Positions 16,385 to 24,224 of a stretch of 64,000 nucleotides of DNA are shown one piece after another. The position numbers were made by a program, and so were the translations under genes. Below the pieces are notes generated by a model. It was not told the origin of the DNA. It saw only the letters and a program-made list of their open reading frames with translations, and ran no database searches. The stretch comes from Thermoplasmata archaeon (GTDB taxonomy: Archaea; Thermoplasmatota; Thermoplasmata; Thermoplasmatales; GCA-001856825), in contig JAKAUZ010000030.1 in the NCBI GenBank assembly GCA_021817415.1, positions 69,224 through 133,223 of the forward strand, in the 5' to 3' direction. The stretch's first letter is position 1, and every line of letters starts with the position of its first letter.

Positions 16385-16989
16385 TTAACCATTGAAAAAT
16401 AGGGCTTTTCTGGCACAGTCTGGTGACAATTGATAGAAGTGGTTATGGAATAGCCTCATTGTGTTTGAAGATGTTTGCCAGGATGGTTCATCAAGAAACA
16501 CTATTGTCTCCTGATCAACATCCAGATCGCCCAAGTTTTTTAGAATGTCTTCTGCATTCCCGGGTCTGCGGTAATCGTGCTGGTAGGATTTTGATAATTT
16601 AAGCCCATCTTCTTAAGCATCTTTCTCACATGCTTTATTCCTTATTCCACATTGAACTTCCTCTTGATCATCTTCATCACTTCTTCTGTAGTCCAGTCGT
16701 CCATCTTCTCCAATATTGATCTGAGTTCCGCCTTCCGTTCTTCCGACAGCCTTGACGGCTTGCCCCCAGCGAATCTCGGTGTGAGACCATTGAAACTCAC
16801 CGTGTTCCATGATTCCTGCCAATAGTAACCGACCATCTTAGTGACTCCAATGTTCTTTGATGCTTCAGCTACAGATGATCCCTGATGCCTGTACTTTATG
16901 AAGTACAGCCTCTTCAGGGTCCTCACGTCCTTCTCAATTGATCTTATTCTAAACTGTATTTCCTCCAGAGGGATTGTTTTGTTTACCAT
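16385..16989 (-). pseudogene. IS630-family transposase remnant
   Basis: The first 115 residues form an intact helix-turn-helix N-terminal region (SVAEASKNIGVTKMVGYYW, then GGKPSRLSEERKAELRSIL). The frame then meets TAA where a Tyr codon would fit (after FNVE), continues as GIKHVRKMLKKMGL, and is shifted once near 16600. It resumes as SYQHDYRRPGNAEDIL and runs to an LFFNG segment ending at 16385. The DDE catalytic C-terminus is missing. So there is one stop, one frameshift and a truncation. No clear terminal inverted repeats are visible. The remnant sits about 120 bp after tRNA-Pro. Confidence 0.8.
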
Positions 16990-17121
16990 AATTCACTCCC
17001 TTCTGGACTTAATAAGTCAAACAGTTGACAGTAAAAATGTTACGCATATAACTATAATGCGTCCATTTTCTATTACAGAAGAAAAGTTTATCTTCGTCGA
17101 CAAGTTCGTTAATGCATCGTG

Positions 17122-17133
17122 AGGTAATTACCT
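17122..17133. repeat. Perfect 12-bp palindrome before the 47-aa gene
   Basis: AGGTAATTACCT is fully self-complementary and ends one base before the ATG at 17134. Its left half contains the Shine-Dalgarno AGGT. It could be an operator or an mRNA structure hiding the ribosome-binding site. Confidence 0.5.
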
Positions 17134-17277
17134 ATGACAGAAGAAAAGGACAAGAAACTTTCAGAAAAAACTGGCGAAGTTGCTGGAAAAGCTGCGAAAG
17201 AAGTCGCAGAAGGAACAAAATCTTTTATGAGAGGAATAAAGAAAGGATTCAACAAAAAGGAAGAAGAGAAGAAATGA
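17134..17277 (+). CDS. 47-aa Lys/Glu-rich small protein
   Basis: Frame MTEEKDKKLSEKTGEVAGKA... ending FNKKEEEKK: 47 residues, about one third Lys, with an amphipathic central helix (heptad-like SEKTGEVAGKAAKEVAEGT) and a basic tail. GAGGTAA lies about 7 nt before the ATG and a TATA-like CATATAACTATA near 17045. Charge and low complexity resemble small nucleic-acid- or membrane-associated helical proteins; no family is recognised. It lies between the IS630 remnant and the SHOCT gene in what looks like an accessory stretch. The overlapping longer frame from 17112 is a shadow. Confidence 0.7.
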   Translation: MTEEKDKKLSEKTGEVAGKAAKEVAEGTKSFMRGIKKGFNKKEEEKK

Positions 17278-17676
17278 TTTCCAATATTTCTCTTTCTTAG
17301 TTAGTCCTGTTCTTTTCCCCTCTTTTTTGCATGAATTCGCAAAGATTGTTTCTAACGAAGGAAACTCGTTCAATTCTCCAAAAAATCATAAATGATTTCA
17401 AATTCGGTATTAAATAAATTTTCCTAAATACAGATTTAATGATTTATAATTTGCAGGGAAAATTGAATGATGAAATAAATAACTCACCCCAGTAACTAAT
17501 GGGGTGAGCCTCCCTCATGTGTTGATTATCCGACCTGAATTAGGGATAAATTCATTGGTACGGGAAACGAATTATAGCGAGCCCCTTGTGATTGGAAGAA
17601 AAAATTACCTGATGCTTACGAAGAATTTATTAGAATTGAAGTCTATTATAATTGTTCATTCCGTTAATAATTAACA
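17278..17676. other. 400-bp noncoding region with a stem-loop
   Basis: No coding frame supported. It holds a 9-bp perfect stem, CTCACCCCA/TGGGGTGAG at 17483-17491 and 17500-17508 with an 8-nt loop. AT-rich sequence flanks it, and a TATA-like TATTATAATTG lies near 17643-17653 ahead of the next gene. Confidence 0.4.
17483..17508. repeat. 9-bp stem-loop CTCACCCCA/TGGGGTGAG
   Basis: Perfect inverted repeat with loop GTAACTAA in an AT-rich, gene-free region. No T-tract follows directly on the plus strand. It may be a transposon end, a small RNA or a processing hairpin. Confidence 0.4.
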
Positions 17677-18240
17677 ATGAGAGGTGAGAAACTCACGAAA
17701 AACAATCGAAAACTCTTGACTGTGCTTACAATGACACAATTGTTAATGCTTTCGGTTCAATTCGTTGTAGGGATGTGGATAAATCTGTTCTCCCCTGCAA
17801 TCTATACATCGCTGCCTCTTTCTCCCATGCAATTCATGATGCTTGTCTTATTCTCAGTCCCTGAGGTGATGGCCCATCTGGTAATTGGGATCGTCATAGG
17901 AATCGTCGCATTAATCATGATCGCATTTTCTCTGCTAAGCGCGGATATCAAGATCATCATCTTGAGCTTTATAAACGGCATATTGACTCTTGTTGCTGGG
18001 GTATCCGGCATACTCTTCTTGATCAGCTACATGAACAATAATTTCCTTTCATTTTCAATGTCTTTAGCTTTTGCCGGCGTGATTCTGACGGATTTCTCAA
18101 TCGTCTATTACGGTTCCGGAGATAAGCTGGGCAAATCTGGTCGTATTTTTGATTCTTTAGACATATTAAAGAACAGGTATGCAAAGGGTGAAATATCGAA
18201 AGAGGAATATGACAGGATGAGAGAGGATCTGGGGAAATGA
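17677..18240 (+). CDS. Membrane protein with C-terminal SHOCT domain
   Basis: 187 aa: four hydrophobic segments (about 15-40, 50-85, 90-115 and 122-142) followed by a short soluble tail. The tail LDILKNRYAKGEISKEEYDRMREDL is the SHOCT motif, a short oligomerisation module at protein C-termini. The function is unknown. SHOCT proteins are frequent in accessory DNA, which fits the surroundings (IS remnant, DpnI homologue). Confidence 0.7.
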   Translation: MRGEKLTKNNRKLLTVLTMTQLLMLSVQFVVGMWINLFSPAIYTSLPLSPMQFMMLVLFSVPEVMAHLVIGIVIGIVALIMIAFSLLSADIKIIILSFINGILTLVAGVSGILFLISYMNNNFLSFSMSLAFAGVILTDFSIVYYGSGDKLGKSGRIFDSLDILKNRYAKGEISKEEYDRMREDLGK

Positions 18241-18363
18241 TGCTCATTGGGAGACAATATTTGAAAAAATGAAAGAAGTAAGAGGTACTATGGTTACCCA
18301 CCCTTGAACTTTTGTTTAATTACCAATTGAAAACTATTTAGCATATCTGCGCTTTTAATATTA

Positions 18364-19191
18364 ATGGACCTTAGCCTAGAACGCTTTTTTTCAGATGCAG
18401 TTAGGTCTTACAATAGTGTCTCACAGCAGGTAAGAAGTGCCACTGAGAGGTGGGCGTCTGATAACCTGTATTGCCCCAGATGCGGTAAGATACTTACTCC
18501 TTTCCCTACGAACACTCCTGTCTACGATTTTTACTGCAACCACCTGGGCCTTAGTTACAAGATAATTAGTGACATCGAAATCGACAATTTCCAGCTTAAA
18601 AGTTTGAAGTCATTTCCGTACTCGAATTTCCCAAAGCAAATAATTGGAGCAGAGTATGTCAAAACCTTTACAAGTTTGGTAGAGGGTCGGTTTCCTTCTC
18701 TTTTTCTATTGCATTACAGCAGGAAAATGTTAGAGGTGAGTGACATTTTACTGATCCACAGACTATCTATCACTCCAAGAAGCATTATACCAAGAAATCC
18801 TCTAAGTGAAACCGCAAGAAGGAGTGGCTGGCAAGGGAGCATATTATCGCTGGAAAACGTACCCCAAATTGGAAAAATACCTGTTATCCGAGACGCCAAA
18901 GTTGTCCCAAAACGAGATGTTATGCATAAATGGATGAATGTTGAAAAAGTTATGAAAGGCACTTTGGAACAACGCAGTTGGATCACGGACATTGTGTCGA
19001 TAATTGACGGATTTGATTCTGAGTTCACCCTTGAAGATATGTACTATTTCTCAAATTCTTTATCTGAAAAACACCCGAACAACAAGCATATAAAAGATAA
19101 GATAAGACAGCAACTGCAGATACTTAGAGACAGGGGTTACCTGAAATTCAAAGGAAGTGGAAAATATGAGAAAACCTTAGAAAACTATTAA
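18364..19191 (+). CDS. DpnI-family methyl-directed restriction endonuclease homologue
   Basis: The 275-aa protein matches the plan of DpnI, which cuts GATC only when the adenine is methylated. N-terminal Cys pair YCPRCGK (C37, C40), catalytic-strand Asp in VYDFYCNH (D55), the conserved core TPRSIIPRNPLSETARRSGWQG, and a C-terminal winged helix (about 215-275, FTLEDMYYFSN...IRQQLQILRDRGYLKFKGSGKY) that in DpnI reads methylated DNA. Odd: the fourth zinc Cys is Leu61 (CNHL instead of CNHC), and the E-x-K of the PD-(D/E)xK site is most plausibly Gln77-x-Lys79 after an insertion of about 11 residues. QxK sites occur in some active restriction enzymes. No methyltransferase gene is nearby. A TATA-like element overlaps the last 20 nt before the ATG. 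Confidence 0.85.
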   Translation: MDLSLERFFSDAVRSYNSVSQQVRSATERWASDNLYCPRCGKILTPFPTNTPVYDFYCNHLGLSYKIISDIEIDNFQLKSLKSFPYSNFPKQIIGAEYVKTFTSLVEGRFPSLFLLHYSRKMLEVSDILLIHRLSITPRSIIPRNPLSETARRSGWQGSILSLENVPQIGKIPVIRDAKVVPKRDVMHKWMNVEKVMKGTLEQRSWITDIVSIIDGFDSEFTLEDMYYFSNSLSEKHPNNKHIKDKIRQQLQILRDRGYLKFKGSGKYEKTLENY

Positions 19192-19226
19192 TATCGTGAT
19201 ATACATATAATTAGACTGGTAATATT

Positions 19227-20768
19227 ATGCAGGTAGGATTGACAATTGATAGATTGTTTTATCAGACTCTTATTAGGGCACCGCAACGGAAGGTCATATA
19301 CAAGGATAGGAGCAGAACCTACAAGGAACTCTTTGATGATGTGGTGAACCTCTCAGGAGGTATCTCTGAAAGATACCACGCGGGTACAAGAATCGCCGTG
19401 TTGGACTGGAACACGATTCCGTATCTACAGCTCCTCTTCGCTATTCCCTGCGCAGGAGATGTGATTCACCCAGTTAATATGCGGCTACCGCCCGAGGAGC
19501 TCATCAAGACAATCAAGGTGGCGGGAGATGAAGTTTTGATTTTTTCCAGCGAGTTTCTTCCAATTGCAAAAAAGATTGAAGAGATGGGGATAATAAAAGG
19601 TGAGAACATTTACAGAACTGATGGGTCTGAGACCTATCATTCCTACCTCGATTTATTTGGATCAGGAGGAAGACGGTCATTTAACCTAGATGAGAATAGC
19701 CCTGCATCCGTTCTCTTTACATCTGGCACAACAGGGACCCCCAAGGAGATCATCTATTCCCACAGGAAAATCACCATGGCCATCTGGAGCATCCTTACAC
19801 TTCTATCCGCATACCCTGGAAATGCCAGGATGAATGCTGACGACGTCATATTTTCTTTGATTCCGAACTATCATCTCTGGTCATGGGGAACCCCCTTCAT
19901 TTCTGCAATGATCGGAGCGGATTATGTTATGGATGGTAAATTTGACCTTACAACAACGGTTGAGGCGATAAAGAAGCATAAGGTTACCTGGATGAGCATG
20001 GTTCCAACGATGCTTTATGGCCTGATCTCATATCCTTCAGGGGACGAACTTAAGGGGCTTAAAGTGATGGTAGGCGGGTCACCCATCCCTTCAGGACTGA
20101 TCAATGCAGCCACCTCCAAAGGAATCGAGCTCACATCTATCTATGGATTCTCAGATGGACTGATCGCAGGAATAGGCTCAATTATGGAAGATGAGGATGA
20201 CTTATGGAAGAGAAACGTGCTTTCCACTGGTGGGATGATACCGGCACCACTTTCTGAATATGCAGTCAAGAAGACCTCAGAAGGAGAAATTGGGGAACTT
20301 CATTTCAGGTCTCCATGGCTCCCAAATGGTTACGAGAATGATCGGGAGAAATCCGCCGAATCGTACACTTCTGATGGCTGGTTCATTACGGGAGATGCTG
20401 GAAATATCACAGGCGGAAGAGTGCAGGTCAGCGACAGGATCAAGGATCTTATTAAAAGTGGTGCCGAGTTCATCCCGTCTGCAATACTTGAGAGCGCAAT
20501 TTCTGATATACCGGGAATCGAGATGGTTGCAGTAGTTGGAATTCCTGACAGTAAGTGGGTGGAACGCCCAGTCGCCTATGTGAAGTTACGGGGAAGCCAG
20601 AAACTGGACGAGAACCAGTATAGAAGTTACCTCATGAGTTTGGTAGATGCAGGCAAGATACAGAAATGGTGGATTCCGGATAAATTCATTCCTATAGATT
20701 CGATGCCAATGACTGGAACTGGGAAGATTGATAAGAAGGCTTTACGCGCTCTTTCGGGAAGAAACTGA
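19227..20768 (+). CDS. AMP-forming acyl-CoA synthetase
   Basis: ANL-superfamily ligase activating a carboxylic acid with ATP and CoA. Seen: the P-loop FTSGTTGTPKE (about 166-176), IYGFSDG as the A5-type motif, the hinge region GDAGNI...VSDRIKDLIKSGAEFI, and the catalytic C-terminal Lys in TGTGKIDKKAL. The length of 513 aa is usual. The chain length of the substrate is unknown. A TATA (CATATAATTA, about 19204-19213) is 14-23 nt before the ATG, so probably leaderless. It may feed the acyl-CoA dehydrogenase at 4065. Confidence 0.88.
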   Translation: MQVGLTIDRLFYQTLIRAPQRKVIYKDRSRTYKELFDDVVNLSGGISERYHAGTRIAVLDWNTIPYLQLLFAIPCAGDVIHPVNMRLPPEELIKTIKVAGDEVLIFSSEFLPIAKKIEEMGIIKGENIYRTDGSETYHSYLDLFGSGGRRSFNLDENSPASVLFTSGTTGTPKEIIYSHRKITMAIWSILTLLSAYPGNARMNADDVIFSLIPNYHLWSWGTPFISAMIGADYVMDGKFDLTTTVEAIKKHKVTWMSMVPTMLYGLISYPSGDELKGLKVMVGGSPIPSGLINAATSKGIELTSIYGFSDGLIAGIGSIMEDEDDLWKRNVLSTGGMIPAPLSEYAVKKTSEGEIGELHFRSPWLPNGYENDREKSAESYTSDGWFITGDAGNITGGRVQVSDRIKDLIKSGAEFIPSAILESAISDIPGIEMVAVVGIPDSKWVERPVAYVKLRGSQKLDENQYRSYLMSLVDAGKIQKWWIPDKFIPIDSMPMTGTGKIDKKALRALSGRN

Positions 20769-20786
20769 AGCAGGAATGGGCACCAG

Positions 20787-20912
20787 CTACAACAGGATGT
20801 GAAAAATTGCCACACAAACAATCCATCCAGCAATGATTTCATTTTCAAGACCACGTGCGGGAGCCTCTCCCCTTTCTTGCGGAGATCCATGTAGGCTAAA
20901 CAGACCATACAT
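20787..20912 (-). CDS. Possible 41-aa single-span membrane protein
   Basis: Minus-strand frame beginning MYGLFSLHGSPQERGEA and ending in a hydrophobic helix (NEIIAGWIVCVAIFHILL). The soluble-then-helix layout resembles a tail-anchored small protein. A weak TATA-like GGTATAGA lies about 15-20 nt upstream. A longer overlapping frame from 20908 runs antisense into the ligase gene and is probably a shadow. Not recognised. Confidence 0.3.
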   Translation of the reverse strand: MYGLFSLHGSPQERGEAPARGLENEIIAGWIVCVAIFHILL

Positions 20913-21011
20913 CAAGGGGGTCATCTATACCTGGATTTCTTATGAAGGACCGCCCACTATGATGCTTAATTATTAATACCTTTATTCCGTTGTATTAAGA
21001 GAAGAGAGTCT

Positions 21012-21179
21012 ATGTATAGAGAGAAGCCAAAAATATTCAAATGCGATATTTGTGGCCTCCATTATACTGAGGAAAAAGACGCAAAAGAATGTCATAGATG
21101 GTGCAGTACTCATGGCTCCAGCAATGAGGAAATAGCGATGCGCTCGGTCGAAGCAAATTATAACAGACCGATAATCTGA
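21012..21179 (+). CDS. Small zinc-finger-like protein (55 aa)
   Basis: The 55 residues begin MYREKPKIFKCDICGLHY and continue to a conserved block ECHRWCSTH. The spacing C-x2-C-x15-C-x3-C-x2-H suggests one zinc site. Similar small proteins (CxxCG-x-x-Y...C-x2-WC-x2-H) occur widely in archaea with no known function. GAGAG-rich sequence precedes the ATG and a TATA-like TTATTAATACC lies near 20968-20981. Confidence 0.7.
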   Translation: MYREKPKIFKCDICGLHYTEEKDAKECHRWCSTHGSSNEEIAMRSVEANYNRPII

Positions 21180-21271
21180 AATCTGGAAAAATGACTGAAC
21201 AAAGTGGCAGTTATCATTACCCTAGAGTAATCGCTGATCAGAGATATCTCTTCTCTATCTCACCAAATCTT

Positions 21272-21392
21272 TTCCGGATAGAATAGCTGTGACCGCAAGA
21301 TATACTCTTCAGTATGAAGAGATGATGAAACGCAAAGTACCCATCAGTAATACTCATAATTTATTTTGAAATGAGTTTCTTCCGGATAGAAT
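21272..21392. repeat. Pair of 13-bp direct repeats
   Basis: TTCCGGATAGAAT occurs at 21272-21284 and again at 21380-21392, 108 bp apart, the second touching the methyltransferase stop. The 212-bp gap has no gene. Confidence 0.5.
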
Positions 21393-21970
21393 CATGCTTT
21401 TTTTAAAACTATTATTCTGTATGCCCATTGGGATGGCTTCTTCTCTCCCGTTCCAGAAACAATATCTGCCCTCCCCCTGAAAAATTTCAGTTCCTCTCCG
21501 ATATGTGGGAATAGGTCGCCAATCACGAAATATCCACCACTTTTTAACGAGTCAAGTACGGTCCCATATGCTTTGAATCTTTTTTTTCCAATGTTGTGGA
21601 AGACGAGATTGGATATTGCAAGATCGTAGTGACCTTCGGGGTAAAGTGGTTTCGTGAGATCATGCTCCAGGAATGATACTCTTCCATGAATACCCAGAAT
21701 CTCCATGTTTTTATTTGCTTGAATGAGAGTTCCATCGGAAAGACTTTCGTGGCCGAATATGTCCACCCCCGTGATTTCAGCCTGAGGGAAACACTTGGCA
21801 GCAACGTAGCACATGAACCCTAAACCACATCCTGCATCCAATATTCTCAATCTAGAATCGCTTGAATAAAGAGATAGCAGACGAGTGGAGAACAGCGCCT
21901 CCGCTTCCGCACGGATTCTCCTCGACTCTTCTATGGTTGAATGGTGGTATTTCCCGAAGTCGACTTCCAT
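21392..21970 (-). CDS. Class I SAM-dependent methyltransferase
   Basis: 192 aa with the Rossmann methyltransferase motifs: ILDAGCGLGFMCYVAA (motif I, about 43-58), ITGVDIFG (motif II), the acidic DLAISNLVFHN (motif IV, about 132-142) and LKSGGYFVIGDLFP (post-motif). The substrate is unknown. Monocistronic; downstream is a pair of direct repeats. Confidence 0.8.
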   Translation of the reverse strand: MEVDFGKYHHSTIEESRRIRAEAEALFSTRLLSLYSSDSRLRILDAGCGLGFMCYVAAKCFPQAEITGVDIFGHESLSDGTLIQANKNMEILGIHGRVSFLEHDLTKPLYPEGHYDLAISNLVFHNIGKKRFKAYGTVLDSLKSGGYFVIGDLFPHIGEELKFFRGRADIVSGTGEKKPSQWAYRIIVLKKA

Positions 21971-22019
21971 CGTGTAAAACGGAACAATTCAAGGACTTAA
22001 ACAATTCTTAGCTCTTTTA

Positions 22020-22297
22020 ACAATTAATCCTTTTCGAGGACTTCCAGAGGGTCAACACTTTTTTTATCCTTTTCAGATATATTCATGCTCTAGAGATAAG
22101 CGGATGGAAGTGCCACTACAGCCAGCCGTGAAATTGGTTTCATAGCTCAGTTCACAAAGGCTTTTGAAACTAATAAGAATGAGCATTACTTCCATTATTG
22201 AATGGAGTGATTTTTACTACCTTTGGGAAGGCATCGCTTGGCGGTAATCCGGCGATACTGTTACTTTGTCGGTCATGGAGGCGACCACCTAAATTCC
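22020..22297. other. Gap of about 280 bp without a supported gene
   Basis: The next frame is open back to a TTG at 22223, but that part has no conserved look. A near-palindrome around 22183-22212 (ATTACTTCCATT, then AATGGAGTGAT) could be regulatory. Nothing else found. Confidence 0.3.
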
Positions 22298-23233
22298 ATG
22301 AAAAATCTTAATATTCAATTGAAAATAGAACCCCATAAAATGATCCAGCATACAGACTTTAAACATCCCCGAGAACGAATATTCTCCAAAGAGGCTATAT
22401 TTTCAATAAAATCAATGCTTATCAGTAACAGAATTGAACCTGCAATGAGCATTTTCTACCTCACCAACGAGAGAGAATATCTTGGTCTTGGTGTGGCAGA
22501 ATATAGGGAAAGTAAACGCTTAAAAAAGGAAAATCATAAGATTCAGGTGTCAGCAGGATCCATATGGGTTCGATCGCTTGATGAGAATGTTGATCTTCTC
22601 CCGAAGGATTATTACAAGAATCAAAGGTTCAAAGGGAAGCCGATAGAGTATCTAAAAGAAGTGAGAATGTGTCCTGCCGTCATTCAGAACGGAGGGAGAT
22701 TGTATCACCTTATCCAGTACACCTTACGTGAAAATGAATTCGTTACAAGGAGGCTAATGGAACTCAATTTCCATGTGAATTCGGAGCACGGAAGGGATTC
22801 ATTCAGAATAGAGGGCATCACAGACTTTAAAGGTGAAATATCATTCTTCAAGGAATTCGGATTGGATGATTCCAGGGTATTGATTGAAATATCTTTTCCT
22901 TATGATGGGGTGCAGTTCTATGCAATCCAGAAAAACTCAAGCAGAAATGTCACAAATCTGCAATTTATTACATTAATGGGGGATGAAATAACAATTGCAG
23001 ACTGGGATATGATAATCCCAAGTATGGACAAATATGCCCTTGAATTTGATAATGCGTACAGGAGGGTACTGGATTCGCTTTTGATCCCGGACGGGCTGGA
23101 GATCAGGTGTGAAGGGGACCGCTGTAACATTGAACTGATAGTGGAAAACAGATTTAAAGCCCCTTTTGAAGAAGAAATACGGAAGATGAGGGAGATTTAT
23201 CCAGAAATAGGCATGAGGATTGAGAGAATATGA
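22298..23233 (+). CDS. Hypothetical protein, unknown
   Basis: Not recognised. About 311 aa from the ATG at 22298, chosen over TTG 22223 because GGAGGCGA precedes it and the extra 25 residues look noncoding. The protein is soluble, mixed alpha/beta and charged. Visible pieces: an N-terminal region with SIFYLTNEREYLGLGVAEYRESKR, and a C-terminal segment RCEGDRCNIELIVENRFKAPF with a closely spaced Cys pair. No transmembrane segment or known motif. Confidence 0.6.
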   Translation: MKNLNIQLKIEPHKMIQHTDFKHPRERIFSKEAIFSIKSMLISNRIEPAMSIFYLTNEREYLGLGVAEYRESKRLKKENHKIQVSAGSIWVRSLDENVDLLPKDYYKNQRFKGKPIEYLKEVRMCPAVIQNGGRLYHLIQYTLRENEFVTRRLMELNFHVNSEHGRDSFRIEGITDFKGEISFFKEFGLDDSRVLIEISFPYDGVQFYAIQKNSSRNVTNLQFITLMGDEITIADWDMIIPSMDKYALEFDNAYRRVLDSLLIPDGLEIRCEGDRCNIELIVENRFKAPFEEEIRKMREIYPEIGMRIERI

Positions 23234-23298
23234 GCATTTCTCTGAGATGGGCACAGTTCACATAAGTTCGGAGAAGGGAAGGGTTCCTGTTTCCGGTA

Positions 23299-24174
23299 CT
23301 AATTTGATGGTTCGACATGAATGACTACTTCCTTTATTTCCGGCATGGTCGTTTTGATGGAATCCTCGATGCTGTCAGCTATACCGTGAGATTCCTTCAG
23401 TGTCAGATAAGGTTCCATGATGAGCACTATTTCGACGAAAATAACAGGACCTGCCCATCTCGCCTTAACTCCCCTTACCATTTTCACAGATTGGAACCCT
23501 TTCAGGATGCTGTCGATCCTTTTCAATACCCTCTTGTCCTTTGGAAGGTCAAGTAAGCTTGTGATGCTATCTCGACCTATCTGATAAGCAGTATAGAAGA
23601 GTGTTATTGCTGCAATGAGAATTGCTGCATAATAGAACAATATGCTCCCGGTGAAATAATTCAGAAGAAGTCCTGCAGCGACCCCCAGTCCTTCATAGAC
23701 GTCAGTGTAAGTATGCATCCCGTCAGATCTTAGGGAGGGGGAATTAATCATTTTTCCTCCTATTATCTTAGCCCTTCCAGAAAAGAATAATGGGACAAGG
23801 GAAACTGCCTGGATCACTGCAGACTGGAGGTCCCCCGTCGGGATGTAAGAAAGAGTGTTTCTCAATATGTCAAAGGCATAAAAAGCGACCACCATTGCTA
23901 TGAATAGTGATAACAGGTCCTCCAGTTTGTATAGGCCGTAGGAGTACCTGTTTTTCAGGTTGCTCTGCGTTATCTTGAGTGAGACAAGCACTAGCACCGT
24001 GATAGAAAGATCGATGCCTATGTGGAATGATTCCATTAATAGCGCATAATTTCTCCATATGACGGATGCAAATATTCTCAGAATCAAAACTCCCGCCTGC
24101 AAGAGAAGTGCAATAGTCACGAAAATATCCGCACTCTTCTTCCTGTCTTCCACCATCTCTTTCCTACATTGCAC
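23299..24174 (-). CDS. Cation diffusion facilitator family metal transporter
   Basis: A 291-aa CDF protein that would export divalent metals by proton exchange. Six membrane segments in the N-terminal 200 residues include the metal-site motif ESFHIGIDLS in TM2 and SDGMHTYTDVYEG in TM5 (HxxxD-type sites), followed by a cytosolic C-terminal domain rich in HVE/IV strands (EVVIHVEPSN). Which metal is unknown. Monocistronic. Confidence 0.85.
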   Translation of the reverse strand: MQCRKEMVEDRKKSADIFVTIALLLQAGVLILRIFASVIWRNYALLMESFHIGIDLSITVLVLVSLKITQSNLKNRYSYGLYKLEDLLSLFIAMVVAFYAFDILRNTLSYIPTGDLQSAVIQAVSLVPLFFSGRAKIIGGKMINSPSLRSDGMHTYTDVYEGLGVAAGLLLNYFTGSILFYYAAILIAAITLFYTAYQIGRDSITSLLDLPKDKRVLKRIDSILKGFQSVKMVRGVKARWAGPVIFVEIVLIMEPYLTLKESHGIADSIEDSIKTTMPEIKEVVIHVEPSN

Positions 24175-24224
24175 ATTTTTATAAAAGACTAATTATTATT
24201 AAGTATTACCTAAATTCATTTAGT

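Noticed and set aside
17112..17300. 62-aa frame overlapping the 47-aa gene
   Set aside because: Arg/Trp/Cys-rich reading typical of an out-of-frame shadow; the 47-aa frame has the ribosome-binding site and a coherent helix.
17461..17545. Possible second C/D sRNA starting at an ATGATGA near 17467
   Set aside because: No CTGA at guide distance and no C'/D' pair; only one box is present.
20627..20908. 93-aa minus-strand frame overlapping the acyl-CoA ligase end
   Set aside because: Most of it is antisense to conserved ligase coding sequence. The intergenic part reads better as a separate 41-aa frame.
21310..21350. Possible C/D sRNA around GATGATGA
   Set aside because: No D or D' CTGA follows at the proper spacing.
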